A DNA stretch of 36,371 nt from Bacteroidota bacterium. GTDB taxonomy: Bacteria > Bacteroidota > Bacteroidia > Bacteroidales > JAADGE01. The stretch spans positions 1 to 36,371 of the forward strand of contig JAJRUH010000077.1 in NCBI GenBank assembly GCA_024277895.1. The letters run 5' to 3'. The notes below the pieces were generated by a model. It saw nothing but the letters and a program-made list of their open reading frames with translations, did no database searches and was not told the DNA's origin. The translations under genes and the position numbers were made by a program. Below are positions 16,457 through 24,930 of the stretch, piece by piece (the first letter of the stretch is position 1; each line of letters starts with the position of its first letter).

Positions 16457-18280
16457 TTATGAAAACAACTTTTTTACTAAATCTTTTCGTTTCATTTTCA
16501 GCAGTTTATCTTTTATTTTTTGTCGGTATTCTTTTTTGTACCAAAAGAAAAACATACGTTGTGCCAGTTTTTGTTCTTTGCTGCGAGGCGTAAAAACTTT
16601 TTCAAGTGTGTACGGATGAAAACCTGAATAATAAATAACCGCAGCAACCGTCATTGGTGTAGGTGTCATATCCTGAACTTGTTCCAATTTAAAATTCAGT
16701 TTTTTTGTTTTGACTGCAAGTTCCGCCATATCCGAATCTTTACTGCCGGGATGACTTGAAATAAAATACGGAATAATTTGTTGATTTAAGCCTTCCTTCT
16801 CATTAAGAATGTCAAAATATTTTTTGAACTTATAAAATAAATCGAAAGACGGTTTACGCATAATTTTCAAAACATTATCTTCGGTATGTTCAGGAGCAAC
16901 TTTCAGCCGCCCGGAAACATGATACCTTATCAGTTCTTTAGCATACGCATCTTTATCGCCGCTTATCTTTCCGTTTTTGTTAAAAAGTAAATCATAACGA
17001 ATACCGCTGCCGATGAAAGCATGTTTCACTTTGGGACGTTTCCGTGTTTTTTTATAAATTTCAGTCAAAGCCGAATGATTGGTATTCAGATTAAAACAAA
17101 TTTCGGGATAAATACACGACGGGCGTTTACATTTTTCACAAATTAACAAATCTTCGCCCTGCATTTTGTACATATTTGCGGAAGGTCCGCCGATATCGGA
17201 TATTGTTCCTCTGAAATCAGGCATATTTGTAACTTCATCAACTTCTTTCAAAATTGATTTTTCGGAACGACTGATAACAAATTTCCCCTGATGTGCCGAA
17301 ATAGTACAAAAACTGCAACCTCCGAAACAACCTCTGTGCATGTTTATCGAAAATTTAATCATTTCATAAGCCGGAATATTGCCTTTATTTTTATATTTCG
17401 GATGCGGTAAACGGGTATAAGGTAAATCGTAAAAACTGTCAATTTCTTTTTCCGTTGTTACGGAATGCGGCGGATTAACAACAATATATTTATTTCCGGT
17501 TTTTTGCACTAAAATATTCGCTTTTTTTAAATTGGACTGAGTTTCAATTTGCTTGAAATTTTGTGCAAATTTCTTTTTATCCGTTAAACATTCTTCGTAA
17601 GAAAACAAAGTAATTATTTCATGTCCTGTTTTTTTGTTAACAGGCATATTATCAGACATATAAACAGTTTGAGGAATGTTCTTCATCGAAGAAACAGGTA
17701 CGCCTTTATCGGCTAAACGAGCTATTTCAACAATTGATTTTTCGCCGCTGCCGTAAACTAATAAGTCAGCTCCGCTTTCAGTCGAAATTCCGGATTTTAA
17801 AGTATCCGACCAATAGTCATAATGGGTAAGGCGTCGTAATGATGCTTCAATACCTCCGAGAATAACCGGAGTGTCAGGAAATAACTTTTTGAGTATTTTA
17901 GTGTAAACCGTTGCGGCATAATCGGGTCTGAAACCCGACTTTCCTCCGGATGTATAGGCATCGTCAGACCGCAATCGCTTATTTACAGTATAATGATTAA
18001 CCATAGAATCCATATTTCCGGCAGTAACACCGAAAAATAAACGCGGTTTTCCTAACTTTTTAAAATCTCGCAAATCATCCTGCCAATTTGGTTGCGGAAC
18101 AATTGCAACTCTCAAGTCGATATTTTCCAATACCCTCCCGATAACAGCTGCCCCGAATGCCGGATGATCGACATAAGCATCGCCTGAAAACAGGATAACA
18201 TCGGGCGTATCCCAATCGAAAATTTTAAGTTCTTTTCGGGTTGTAGGTAACCAGTCGGTTATTTTATAGTCTTGTTTCAA
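16457..18280 (-). CDS. ygiQ: YgiQ family radical SAM protein
   Basis: A 607-residue protein with the YgiQ N-terminal domain (WLPTTRKEL, FSGDAYVDHPAFG, GGIEASLRR) followed by a radical SAM domain with the cluster motif C-x3-C-x2-C in RGCFGGCSFC near residue 320, and the family C-terminal domain (VAPEHTEDNVLKIMRKP, YFISSHPG, QVQDMTPTPMT). The family binds a [4Fe-4S] cluster and S-adenosylmethionine; the reaction is unknown. Length matches the family. A -7 element TATCTTTG (18300-18307) lies 20 nt upstream of the ATG. Confidence 0.95.
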   Translation of the reverse strand: MKQDYKITDWLPTTRKELKIFDWDTPDVILFSGDAYVDHPAFGAAVIGRVLENIDLRVAIVPQPNWQDDLRDFKKLGKPRLFFGVTAGNMDSMVNHYTVNKRLRSDDAYTSGGKSGFRPDYAATVYTKILKKLFPDTPVILGGIEASLRRLTHYDYWSDTLKSGISTESGADLLVYGSGEKSIVEIARLADKGVPVSSMKNIPQTVYMSDNMPVNKKTGHEIITLFSYEECLTDKKKFAQNFKQIETQSNLKKANILVQKTGNKYIVVNPPHSVTTEKEIDSFYDLPYTRLPHPKYKNKGNIPAYEMIKFSINMHRGCFGGCSFCTISAHQGKFVISRSEKSILKEVDEVTNMPDFRGTISDIGGPSANMYKMQGEDLLICEKCKRPSCIYPEICFNLNTNHSALTEIYKKTRKRPKVKHAFIGSGIRYDLLFNKNGKISGDKDAYAKELIRYHVSGRLKVAPEHTEDNVLKIMRKPSFDLFYKFKKYFDILNEKEGLNQQIIPYFISSHPGSKDSDMAELAVKTKKLNFKLEQVQDMTPTPMTVAAVIYYSGFHPYTLEKVFTPRSKEQKLAQRMFFFWYKKEYRQKIKDKLLKMKRKDLVKKLFS

Positions 18281-18299
18281 AGAAGAGATAAATTTCCGA

Positions 18300-18307
18300 C
18301 AAAGATA
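18300..18307 (-). promoter_or_regulatory. Promoter -7 element of ygiQ
   Basis: TATCTTTG on the minus strand, just beyond the stop of the small membrane gene and 20 nt upstream of ygiQ. No clear -33 element. Confidence 0.5.
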
Positions 18308-18310
18308 TTA

Positions 18311-18514
18311 TTATTTACGATTTTTTCCCGTCCATTTTAAACCGCTGTATATTAAAGCAGCCCCGGCAAGAAAAAAGATAAAATTATTGATTACGATATC
18401 GGAAGTAATTTCATCATTTTTAAATATTGCATAAAATCCGGCAAGGAAAATTAAAATTCCCCCGATAAGCATAAATACTCTGTATATCTTTTGTTTTACG
18501 GTTATTTTAGTCAT
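18311..18514 (-). CDS. Small two-helix membrane protein, unknown
   Basis: A 67-residue protein with two hydrophobic segments (about 10-29 and 41-59), a short acidic loop between them (KNDEITSDI) and a basic C-terminus (KWTGKNRK). No family is recognised. It lies 30 nt upstream of ygiQ in the same direction. A possible -7 element TAATTTTG lies at 18554-18561, 40 nt upstream of its ATG. It is plausible as a real gene because of its ATG start and consistent membrane topology. Confidence 0.6.
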   Translation of the reverse strand: MTKITVKQKIYRVFMLIGGILIFLAGFYAIFKNDEITSDIVINNFIFFLAGAALIYSGLKWTGKNRK

Positions 18515-18919
18515 TCCTTATAGTTAAATGTCGAAAGGTGAAAATTTTAAGTGCAAAATTAATAAATATAAAGTTCTTTTTACGATGGCTGTTAATTTTT
18601 TATTTGATAAGCATACAAGTCTCATATCTATAACTTATATGAGTAAAATATGTAGATTATATAAACAGAGAATACACTAAATATATGATTTTTTTAAAAA
18701 TTAGTATAATAAAATAACGGATATAAAAAGTTTCTTTTTGCCGGGACTGTTTCAAAAAATATTTCCGTAACTATTGCAATGTGAAATTTTTTCCATTGTC
18801 CGGACAAAAAATAATTCATTTTTTAAATAATCATTTTAATAATAGTTTGATATAAAATTCTTTTACAAAGATAATCTAAATATCAAATAACATAAATTTT
18901 AGTTAGTTGTTTTTTATTA
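18515..18919. other. Gene-poor gap
   Basis: AT-rich sequence with stops in all frames. I see only a 12-bp perfect palindrome TTGTCCGGACAA (18796-18807) set between T-rich and A-rich runs, and the probable promoter of the small membrane gene at its left end. Confidence 0.6.
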
Positions 18920-19024
18920 TTACTGCCAAGCTATTGAATGTCCGGCATCGGGTATTTCAAAGCACTTTACTTTCAATTTATATTTTTTCAACAACGATAA
19001 GGAGAAATTGCTGCCAACAATAAT
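18920..19024 (-). pseudogene. C-terminal remnant of an alpha/beta hydrolase
   Basis: The minus strand encodes about 34 residues, closed by stops on both sides, with no start codon. The stretch includes VGSNFSLSLLKKYKL and ends EIPDAGHSIAWQ, the usual C-terminal strand-turn with the catalytic histidine (xGHS) of alpha/beta hydrolases. It is far too short for the family (usually ~250 residues), and the rest of the gene is absent because the RND gene ends immediately upstream. I read it as the surviving tail of a hydrolase deleted when the efflux operon arrived or the region rearranged. Confidence 0.6.
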
Positions 19025-19043
19025 TTATAAATAATTCTTACCG

Positions 19044-22000
19044 TCATTTATATTTATTATGAATTAATGTTATAAATGAAGGTAAAACAATCAACAGTAA
19101 AGGCATGGCAACAATAAATCCTCCGATAACGGCTATGGCTAAGGCCTGTTGCATTTCAGCACCAATTCCGATTGCTGCAGCCAGCGGAATAAGAGCTAAT
19201 ATCGCACTCAACGCAGTCATTAAATTAGGACGTAAACGCAAGCCGATTGCTTTTTTTACAGCAGTGTCTTTATCATATTTTGTTAATTCTTTAAAATATT
19301 GATAACCGGTAAATATTGAATTCTCGGCAATGATACCGACAATCATAATCAGCCCGGTATAACTGCTTACATTCAGAGGAATATTAAAAATATAAAGCAT
19401 AATTAAACTTCCGTTTATTCCTAAAAGTGATATAAATAAAATAAGAGTTGCAACAAACCAACGTTTGAAAAGAAACATTAACACTACAAATACCAAAAGT
19501 GTAGCAAGTATTAAAATCATCATTAATTCTTTAAATGATTGTTGTTGTTGTTCATATGCTCCGCCATATTCAATCTGATAAGTTGAAGGTAAATCAATTT
19601 TTTTTGAGAACTCCGATTTTAAATCTTTTACAGCTGTTCCTAAATCTTTGTTTTCTAATCTTGCGGTAAGAATAATTACAGGTTTTAAATTTTCCCTGTT
19701 TTCAATAACATCACCTGAAACAGGATTAATATCACAAAAAAACGACAAAGGGCGAGTTGTTCCGTCAGGTAAAAAGACAGCTTGTTTTTTCAGCACGTCT
19801 AAATCATTATCAGCAAAATCTACGAAGCGTAATATTACTCTTCTCATTTGCTGCCCTTCTTGTATGTCACCTATTTGTAAACCGGAAGTCATTGCTGCCT
19901 GATCGGGATTAGGAACCGGAATATCTGCACTTTTACCAATAGGAATACCTTCTATTATTGTTTTTAATTGTGTGTCAAAATTGTTTAAATCAATGTTGTA
20001 TAATGCTAATTTATCTAATTTAGGCTTAAAAATAAGAGCCGGACCTTCGGGAACTAATCCGTCATCAATATCAACAATTCCCGGAATACTGTCCATTACT
20101 TTATGACACTGATCGGCAATTGCTTGCAGTTTATGATAATCATCGCCAAATATTTTCACTTCAATGGGTTGTGCTTTACCTATTAAGTCGCCGAGCAAGT
20201 CGGCAATACGTTGCCCGAATTCAATATTCAAAACAGGTACTTTTTCCGAAATATCGTGTCGTAATTGGTTAATAACCTGTTCGGTGGTTTTTGTTCTGCT
20301 GTGTTTTAGCTGAATAGAATAATCTCCTTCGTTGGCAGGGTGAGCCCGAAATGACATTCTAATTCCTGTTCTGCGAGAATAACTTTCTACATTCGGATTT
20401 GCAAGAATAAGCTTTTCCATTTCTTTACATAAACGATCGGTTTCGGTAATATCAGTACCGGGCGGTGAGTAATAATCTAATACAATTGAACCTTCATCTA
20501 ATTTCGGCAAGAAGCCTGTTTGTAATTTTGTTGCTGCAAAATACCCGAAAAACAGTAATATTGATACAAAAACGATTGAATAAACGGGTTTGTTAAAGAA
20601 CCATGTTAAAAATGAAATTTTTATTTTTTTCTGTTTCGATTCAGGCTTGTGTTTGTAGCCAATCATTATATGAAATACAGGTAATAACAACCAAGTTACC
20701 AAAAAAGAAACTACCATTGTAATTTGCATTGTATCTGATAAAATTCTAAAAAAGCTGCCTGCTAATCCGCTCATTAATCGAAACGGAAAATATATTACAA
20801 TGGTTGAAAGTGAAGATGCAATCATTGCAGGAGATAAGAATTTTACAGATTTTTTAACTATCTGAAATTTATTTTGCTCAGGATAAGTCTCATGGTCTTT
20901 ATAAATTTGTTCTATAATAACGATAGCATCATCAATAATTAATCCTATAGAAGCAGCAACAGCTCCAAGCGACATAATATTGACAGTAATGCCTGCAAAA
21001 TAAAGTGCAAGAAACGAAAAAGCAACCGTTACCGGAATGGTTAATAAAACAACGAGACTTGAACGCCAAGAACGTAAAAAAAGTATAATAACCAAAAAAG
21101 CCAAAAACAAACCTTCGTAAATAGTTTTCATTGTGCCGTCAACACTTTCGTTTACAAATGCTGACTGATTATAATATGGTTTTATTGTATAACCTTTTGG
21201 CAGTAGTCTTTGTATTTCTTGTGCTTTATATTCTATATTATCGGCAAAATCAGTTAAATTTACACCCGGCTGTTTTATTAAATCAATAATTACGGCATTG
21301 TTGCCATTAGCATTTATCTTTACAAATTCCTGCTGTGCTTCAAGCTTTATAACAGCAATATCTCTAATTTTTACAATTCTGCCGTTAATATTTTTTATAA
21401 TAGTATTGCTGAGTTGATCAATATCTTTCACACGCGTATCTATTAAAGTAAGATACATTCTGTAGTGATCAGGCAAAAGTCCGGCAGATGATACAAAATT
21501 ATTATTATTGAAAGACGTAATAATATCTTGCGGAACAATGCCCAATGCAGTCATTTTTTCGGGAATTGGTGCAATAACATACTCTTTGCTTCTGCCTCCG
21601 CGAATTACAACATTTGAAATACCGGCTACTTGTGAAAATGCAGGACGAATAATTACATTGGCTATATCTTTTAAATCGACATCTGTTTTATCAGGATTTT
21701 CAAGTGTATAACCATAAACAGGAAAAAGAGACTGGTTCATAACTTCTGCCGAAATATTTATATCGGGCGGAAGAAAATTTTTTATTTCATTAATACGACT
21801 TTCAAGTTGTGGTTTAAGTGTATAAATATCTAAACCCCAGTTAAAATATACTTCAACAGTTGCGCTTCCTCTGCTTGTGCTGCTTTTTACCAATCTGACA
21901 CCGGTTACTTTTTTCACGGCACTTTCAATTGGTTGTGTTACGCTGATCATCATTCGGTCGATTGGTAATTGACCTGCATCAATAATAATAGAAATACGAG

Positions 22001-22121
22001 GAAACTGAACTTCGGGGAACAAGTTTGTTTTCATTTGTGTAAACGAAAATACACCTGCCGTAAATATCAATATCCCAACTAACAGAATGGGTTTTTTAAA
22101 TGTTTTATAATAGTTTTTCAT
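19044..22121 (-). CDS. RND efflux transporter (HAE1-like)
   Basis: A 1025-residue inner-membrane proton-driven pump with the RND layout: a first membrane helix (KKPILLVGILIF), a large periplasmic loop, helices 2-6, a second loop and a final helix group. The proton-relay pair is present in helix 4, IGLIIDDAIVIIEQ, matching Asp407-Asp408 of AcrB. The paired aspartates favour the HAE type over the CzcA/CusA metal type, but the substrate cannot be read from the sequence. It is the last gene of the TolC-adaptor-RND set, separated by 1 nt from the adaptor gene. Confidence 0.93.
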   Translation of the reverse strand: MKNYYKTFKKPILLVGILIFTAGVFSFTQMKTNLFPEVQFPRISIIIDAGQLPIDRMMISVTQPIESAVKKVTGVRLVKSSTSRGSATVEVYFNWGLDIYTLKPQLESRINEIKNFLPPDINISAEVMNQSLFPVYGYTLENPDKTDVDLKDIANVIIRPAFSQVAGISNVVIRGGRSKEYVIAPIPEKMTALGIVPQDIITSFNNNNFVSSAGLLPDHYRMYLTLIDTRVKDIDQLSNTIIKNINGRIVKIRDIAVIKLEAQQEFVKINANGNNAVIIDLIKQPGVNLTDFADNIEYKAQEIQRLLPKGYTIKPYYNQSAFVNESVDGTMKTIYEGLFLAFLVIILFLRSWRSSLVVLLTIPVTVAFSFLALYFAGITVNIMSLGAVAASIGLIIDDAIVIIEQIYKDHETYPEQNKFQIVKKSVKFLSPAMIASSLSTIVIYFPFRLMSGLAGSFFRILSDTMQITMVVSFLVTWLLLPVFHIMIGYKHKPESKQKKIKISFLTWFFNKPVYSIVFVSILLFFGYFAATKLQTGFLPKLDEGSIVLDYYSPPGTDITETDRLCKEMEKLILANPNVESYSRRTGIRMSFRAHPANEGDYSIQLKHSRTKTTEQVINQLRHDISEKVPVLNIEFGQRIADLLGDLIGKAQPIEVKIFGDDYHKLQAIADQCHKVMDSIPGIVDIDDGLVPEGPALIFKPKLDKLALYNIDLNNFDTQLKTIIEGIPIGKSADIPVPNPDQAAMTSGLQIGDIQEGQQMRRVILRFVDFADNDLDVLKKQAVFLPDGTTRPLSFFCDINPVSGDVIENRENLKPVIILTARLENKDLGTAVKDLKSEFSKKIDLPSTYQIEYGGAYEQQQQSFKELMMILILATLLVFVVLMFLFKRWFVATLILFISLLGINGSLIMLYIFNIPLNVSSYTGLIMIVGIIAENSIFTGYQYFKELTKYDKDTAVKKAIGLRLRPNLMTALSAILALIPLAAAIGIGAEMQQALAIAVIGGFIVAMPLLLIVLPSFITLIHNKYK

Positions 22122-22122
22122 T

Positions 22123-23031
22123 TTAGTTTTTCTCTATTAAAACAGTATCAGTTAAACCATAAGCACCCTCACTGATAAACTCATCATCAAGAGAAAATTC
22201 AGGTGATAATATCTCAACTTTTTCGTGATTTTGATTACCTGTTTCAACTTCAATTTGCACTGCTGTACTGTCATTTATCAGTTTCATAAGCCAAAACTTC
22301 TTCATTAAAGCATCTGTTTGTAAGCATTTTTTAGTTAGTATTTGGGCTTTATGTTTTGTGCTTTTATCTAATAGAACTTTAACTATCATATTTTCCGGCA
22401 AAAATTGTTTTGTTTTTATATTTGCTAATAATTTTACGGTTTGTGATGCTTCGTCAACCTGTGGTAAATATTTTGAAATATGCCCTGTAATTTCAGTATT
22501 ATCAGGTAAAATTATTTTACATTCGGTTCCTGTTTTAGCCAGGTTATTATATTCAAACGGAATATTAACTTGTAGTTTCAAATCGTTTGACGACATTAAA
22601 ATACACATAAGCGACCCTTTGTCAACAAAAACATTTTTATTGGTAATACTAAGATTCATAATTCTGCCGTTTACCGTTGCATAAATTTTTATTTTCCCGT
22701 AGTCTGTTTTTGGTAAACTATCAGCATTTTGCATTAAATATGCTTCCGGTGTTTTCATTTCGAATAATACTTCTCCTTTTTTCACAATATCACCTTGTTG
22801 TGCATTAACTTTTGTGATATATCCGTTTATCGGTGCTGTTAAATTACTCTTATTCAGATAAACAGTTTTGCCGGTAAGCTGAATATAATCGGGAATATAA
22901 CCATATTCTATTTTACTCACTTTTACTTTTGTTTTTATTGCAGAAACTTGTTGTTCTTCATTTTGCTCTTTACACGAATCAAGTGTAAATATTGTCAGCA
23001 AACTGATAAATATTATAAATAATTTATTCAT
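22123..23031 (-). CDS. RND periplasmic adaptor lipoprotein lacking the alpha-hairpin
   Basis: A 302-residue adaptor (MFP/HlyD type) with a lipoprotein signal ending in TLDSC. The lipoyl half-motif lies at about residues 65-115 (APINGYITKVNAQQGDIVKK), followed by a beta-barrel domain and a membrane-proximal domain. In most adaptors 60-100 residues of helical hairpin separate the two lipoyl halves; here the segment between them is only about 17 residues (EAYLMQ...KTDYGK) before IYATVNGRI. The protein is accordingly short. Borrelia BesA is a known hairpin-less adaptor. It lies between the TolC-like and RND genes with gaps of 9 and 1 nt. Confidence 0.85.
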   Translation of the reverse strand: MNKLFIIFISLLTIFTLDSCKEQNEEQQVSAIKTKVKVSKIEYGYIPDYIQLTGKTVYLNKSNLTAPINGYITKVNAQQGDIVKKGEVLFEMKTPEAYLMQNADSLPKTDYGKIKIYATVNGRIMNLSITNKNVFVDKGSLMCILMSSNDLKLQVNIPFEYNNLAKTGTECKIILPDNTEITGHISKYLPQVDEASQTVKLLANIKTKQFLPENMIVKVLLDKSTKHKAQILTKKCLQTDALMKKFWLMKLINDSTAVQIEVETGNQNHEKVEILSPEFSLDDEFISEGAYGLTDTVLIEKN

Positions 23032-23040
23032 TTTAAAGTA

Positions 23041-24324
23041 TTAGAAATTCCAATAATTATAGGAGTTAATAAATATTTGTTTTTGCATTTGTAAGTGCAA
23101 ATTTTCTTGTTTTTTTTCAGAAATATCACGTATCAGATTTTTAAAATCCATTATTGATATTTGTGCCTGAGATAATTCCATTTGATAAAGTTTAAATAAT
23201 TTTTCATATTCTGTTAATTGATTTTGTACAATATTTATTTGTTTATCAATAGTTTTTATTTGATTTAAAAATTTTGCTTTTCTTGTATTGTATTTATTTA
23301 CAAAATTTTGCTTTTCAAATTCGATAGTTTCAATTTCAATAAACGACTTTTTATGCTGAATTGTCTTTTGATTACCGTCGAAAATATTCCAAGTAAAATT
23401 TATGCCTGTTGCAAATCCTAAGCGATTAACGGCAGGCACATAAACAGCATTAAGTCCGGCATTTGCAAATAAACTTAATTTAGGTTTATAGTTTCTGTCA
23501 AACACTTTTTGTTTAGTAATAATGTTCAAACTGTCCAATTTAAATTTGTTAATAAATTTAGAATAACTTATAGTATCGGCATTAATTTTAAAATTAACTT
23601 CTTCTAAATCAACATTATCGGTGTCATTTATTCCGCAAAGCAAGTTTAAATCAAATAAATTTCGGGAATATTCAGTTAAATATTTCTCATATTCAATATT
23701 AAAATTTTCTGTTTCAATTTTTAACAACATTAAATCGGTTTGTTTATAAATTGCATTATCAACTAATTTCTGTAATATTAGTATTTGATTGTTAAGTTTA
23801 TCTATTAATGATTTACTTATTTCAGCTTGGTTTTTTGCCGTTAAGCATAAAATATATTGATACCCTACCAATTGTTCTAATTTACGCTTGGTTAATTCGA
23901 TATTGTTTATATTTATTTTGTCCTGAATATTTGCTTGTTCATAATACGATTTATAGGTTTTACCCGTGAACAAAGGTTGTTTTACAGATATAAATGCTTG
24001 ATATTGTCCGCCGTCAGAGTATGCTAAATCGTAACCGGTATATGAATTGGCATCATCTGAAATTAATTGAAATTGCTTGGTATTATTGTCGTGCGAAACT
24101 ATAGGAGCAAATAAAACGCTGCCTTGAAGCCTTATTTCAGGTATTGAAAGAACACGTTTTATTTGTTTTAAATCAAGTTCTGTAATCTTAATATCATTTT
24201 TACTTTTATTTATTAACGGACTGTTGAGTTTTGCCTCATTTATATAATACTGTAGAGTATTTTGAGAATATGATTTTTGGCAAAATCCTGCAGCAAATAA
24301 AAGAAGTAGTATTATATTTCTCAT
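23041..24324 (-). CDS. TolC-like outer-membrane efflux protein
   Basis: A 427-residue outer-membrane factor with a signal peptide (cleavage near KSYSQ). Long heptad-like helices form two repeats of the TolC fold: LQYYINEAKLNSPLINKSK and a similar second half, each with barrel strands (YQAFISVKQPLF; GFATGINFTWNIFDG). It forms the exit duct for the RND pump. It follows the PepSY-like gene after a terminator-like hairpin, so its level may be set by read-through. Confidence 0.88.
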   Translation of the reverse strand: MRNIILLLLFAAGFCQKSYSQNTLQYYINEAKLNSPLINKSKNDIKITELDLKQIKRVLSIPEIRLQGSVLFAPIVSHDNNTKQFQLISDDANSYTGYDLAYSDGGQYQAFISVKQPLFTGKTYKSYYEQANIQDKININNIELTKRKLEQLVGYQYILCLTAKNQAEISKSLIDKLNNQILILQKLVDNAIYKQTDLMLLKIETENFNIEYEKYLTEYSRNLFDLNLLCGINDTDNVDLEEVNFKINADTISYSKFINKFKLDSLNIITKQKVFDRNYKPKLSLFANAGLNAVYVPAVNRLGFATGINFTWNIFDGNQKTIQHKKSFIEIETIEFEKQNFVNKYNTRKAKFLNQIKTIDKQINIVQNQLTEYEKLFKLYQMELSQAQISIMDFKNLIRDISEKKQENLHLQMQKQIFINSYNYWNF

Positions 24325-24348
24325 TGTTTATTATAAGTTGAATTATAT

Positions 24349-24381
24349 AAAAAAGTCGGACTTATTAAATCCGGCCTTTTT
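24349..24381 (-). terminator. Terminator between PepSY-like gene and tolC-like gene
   Basis: On the minus strand a stem formed by AAAAAG/CTTTTT and CGGA/TCCG with a small internal mismatch and a 9-nt loop, followed by T residues. It sits inside an apparent operon and would attenuate transcription into the efflux genes. Confidence 0.6.
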
Positions 24382-24397
24382 ATTGAAAATTGTTTGT

Positions 24398-24859
24398 TTA
24401 ATCATTGTCTTCTTCGTCATTTTCTTTTTTCGATTCTTTTTTCACGACTTTACCGGTTGGTGAAACAGCAACTTCCGTTTCGGTTTTTTCTTTTCTCAAC
24501 TCAAATTCATACACTTTACCTTCAACAGTTTCCGAAATTTCTGCTTCTTTAATTTTATATCCTGCAAATTCAGTGTTAATTGTATTTTTTACAATTGCAG
24601 GAATTTCTGATTTTTGAATTTCGTGTTCGGTTTCTTTCCAAGTTCCGTCAACAGCAAAATTTGCCGAATACTCTTTACCGTTCATTTTAAATTCTGCTTC
24701 CCATTCTGATTTTCCTTCTTTATCCCATTTTACTTTCTTCGCATTCGGAAACTTTTGTGAGAATGTAGTTTTTACTTTTACAGGAATATTTTCTTTTTGT
24801 CCGCAAGCCGAAAAACTAAAAACAGCCAAAATCATTGAAATAACAAATAAATTTTTCAT
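24398..24859 (-). CDS. PepSY-like periplasmic lipoprotein
   Basis: A 153-residue protein with a lipoprotein signal (lipobox FSAC near residue 19). It contains two copies of the PepSY-like (DUF2874-type) fold: VKTTFSQKFPNAKKVKW with WEAEF and ANFAVDGTW, then VKNTINTEFAGYKI with YEFEL and VAVSPTGKV. The C-terminus is strongly charged (KKESKKENDEEDND). Such proteins are often found beside two-component systems in Bacteroidota and may sense or buffer envelope stress; this role is inferred. It has its own promoter carrying the same paired boxes as the response-regulator promoter. Confidence 0.8.
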   Translation of the reverse strand: MKNLFVISMILAVFSFSACGQKENIPVKVKTTFSQKFPNAKKVKWDKEGKSEWEAEFKMNGKEYSANFAVDGTWKETEHEIQKSEIPAIVKNTINTEFAGYKIKEAEISETVEGKVYEFELRKEKTETEVAVSPTGKVVKKESKKENDEEDND

Positions 24860-24893
24860 TGTATAAAATTTTAATTGAATATTGATTTTACTG

Positions 24894-24927
24894 CAAAGAA
24901 AACACCCGATTTTGAATTAATTTTGAA
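24894..24927 (-). promoter_or_regulatory. PepSY-like gene promoter with paired TTCAAAA boxes
   Basis: On the minus strand two TTCAAAA boxes (24921-24927 and 24910-24916) start 11 nt apart, then 8 nt, then -7-like TTTCTTTG (24894-24901). The layout is identical to that in front of the response regulator. It lies just after the kinase stop codon. Confidence 0.65.
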
Positions 24928-24930
24928 TTT

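Noticed and set aside
18796-18807. Palindrome TTGTCCGGACAA as an intrinsic terminator
   Set aside because: A self-complementary 12-mer leaves no proper loop and lies far from any gene end; at most it is a protein-binding dyad.
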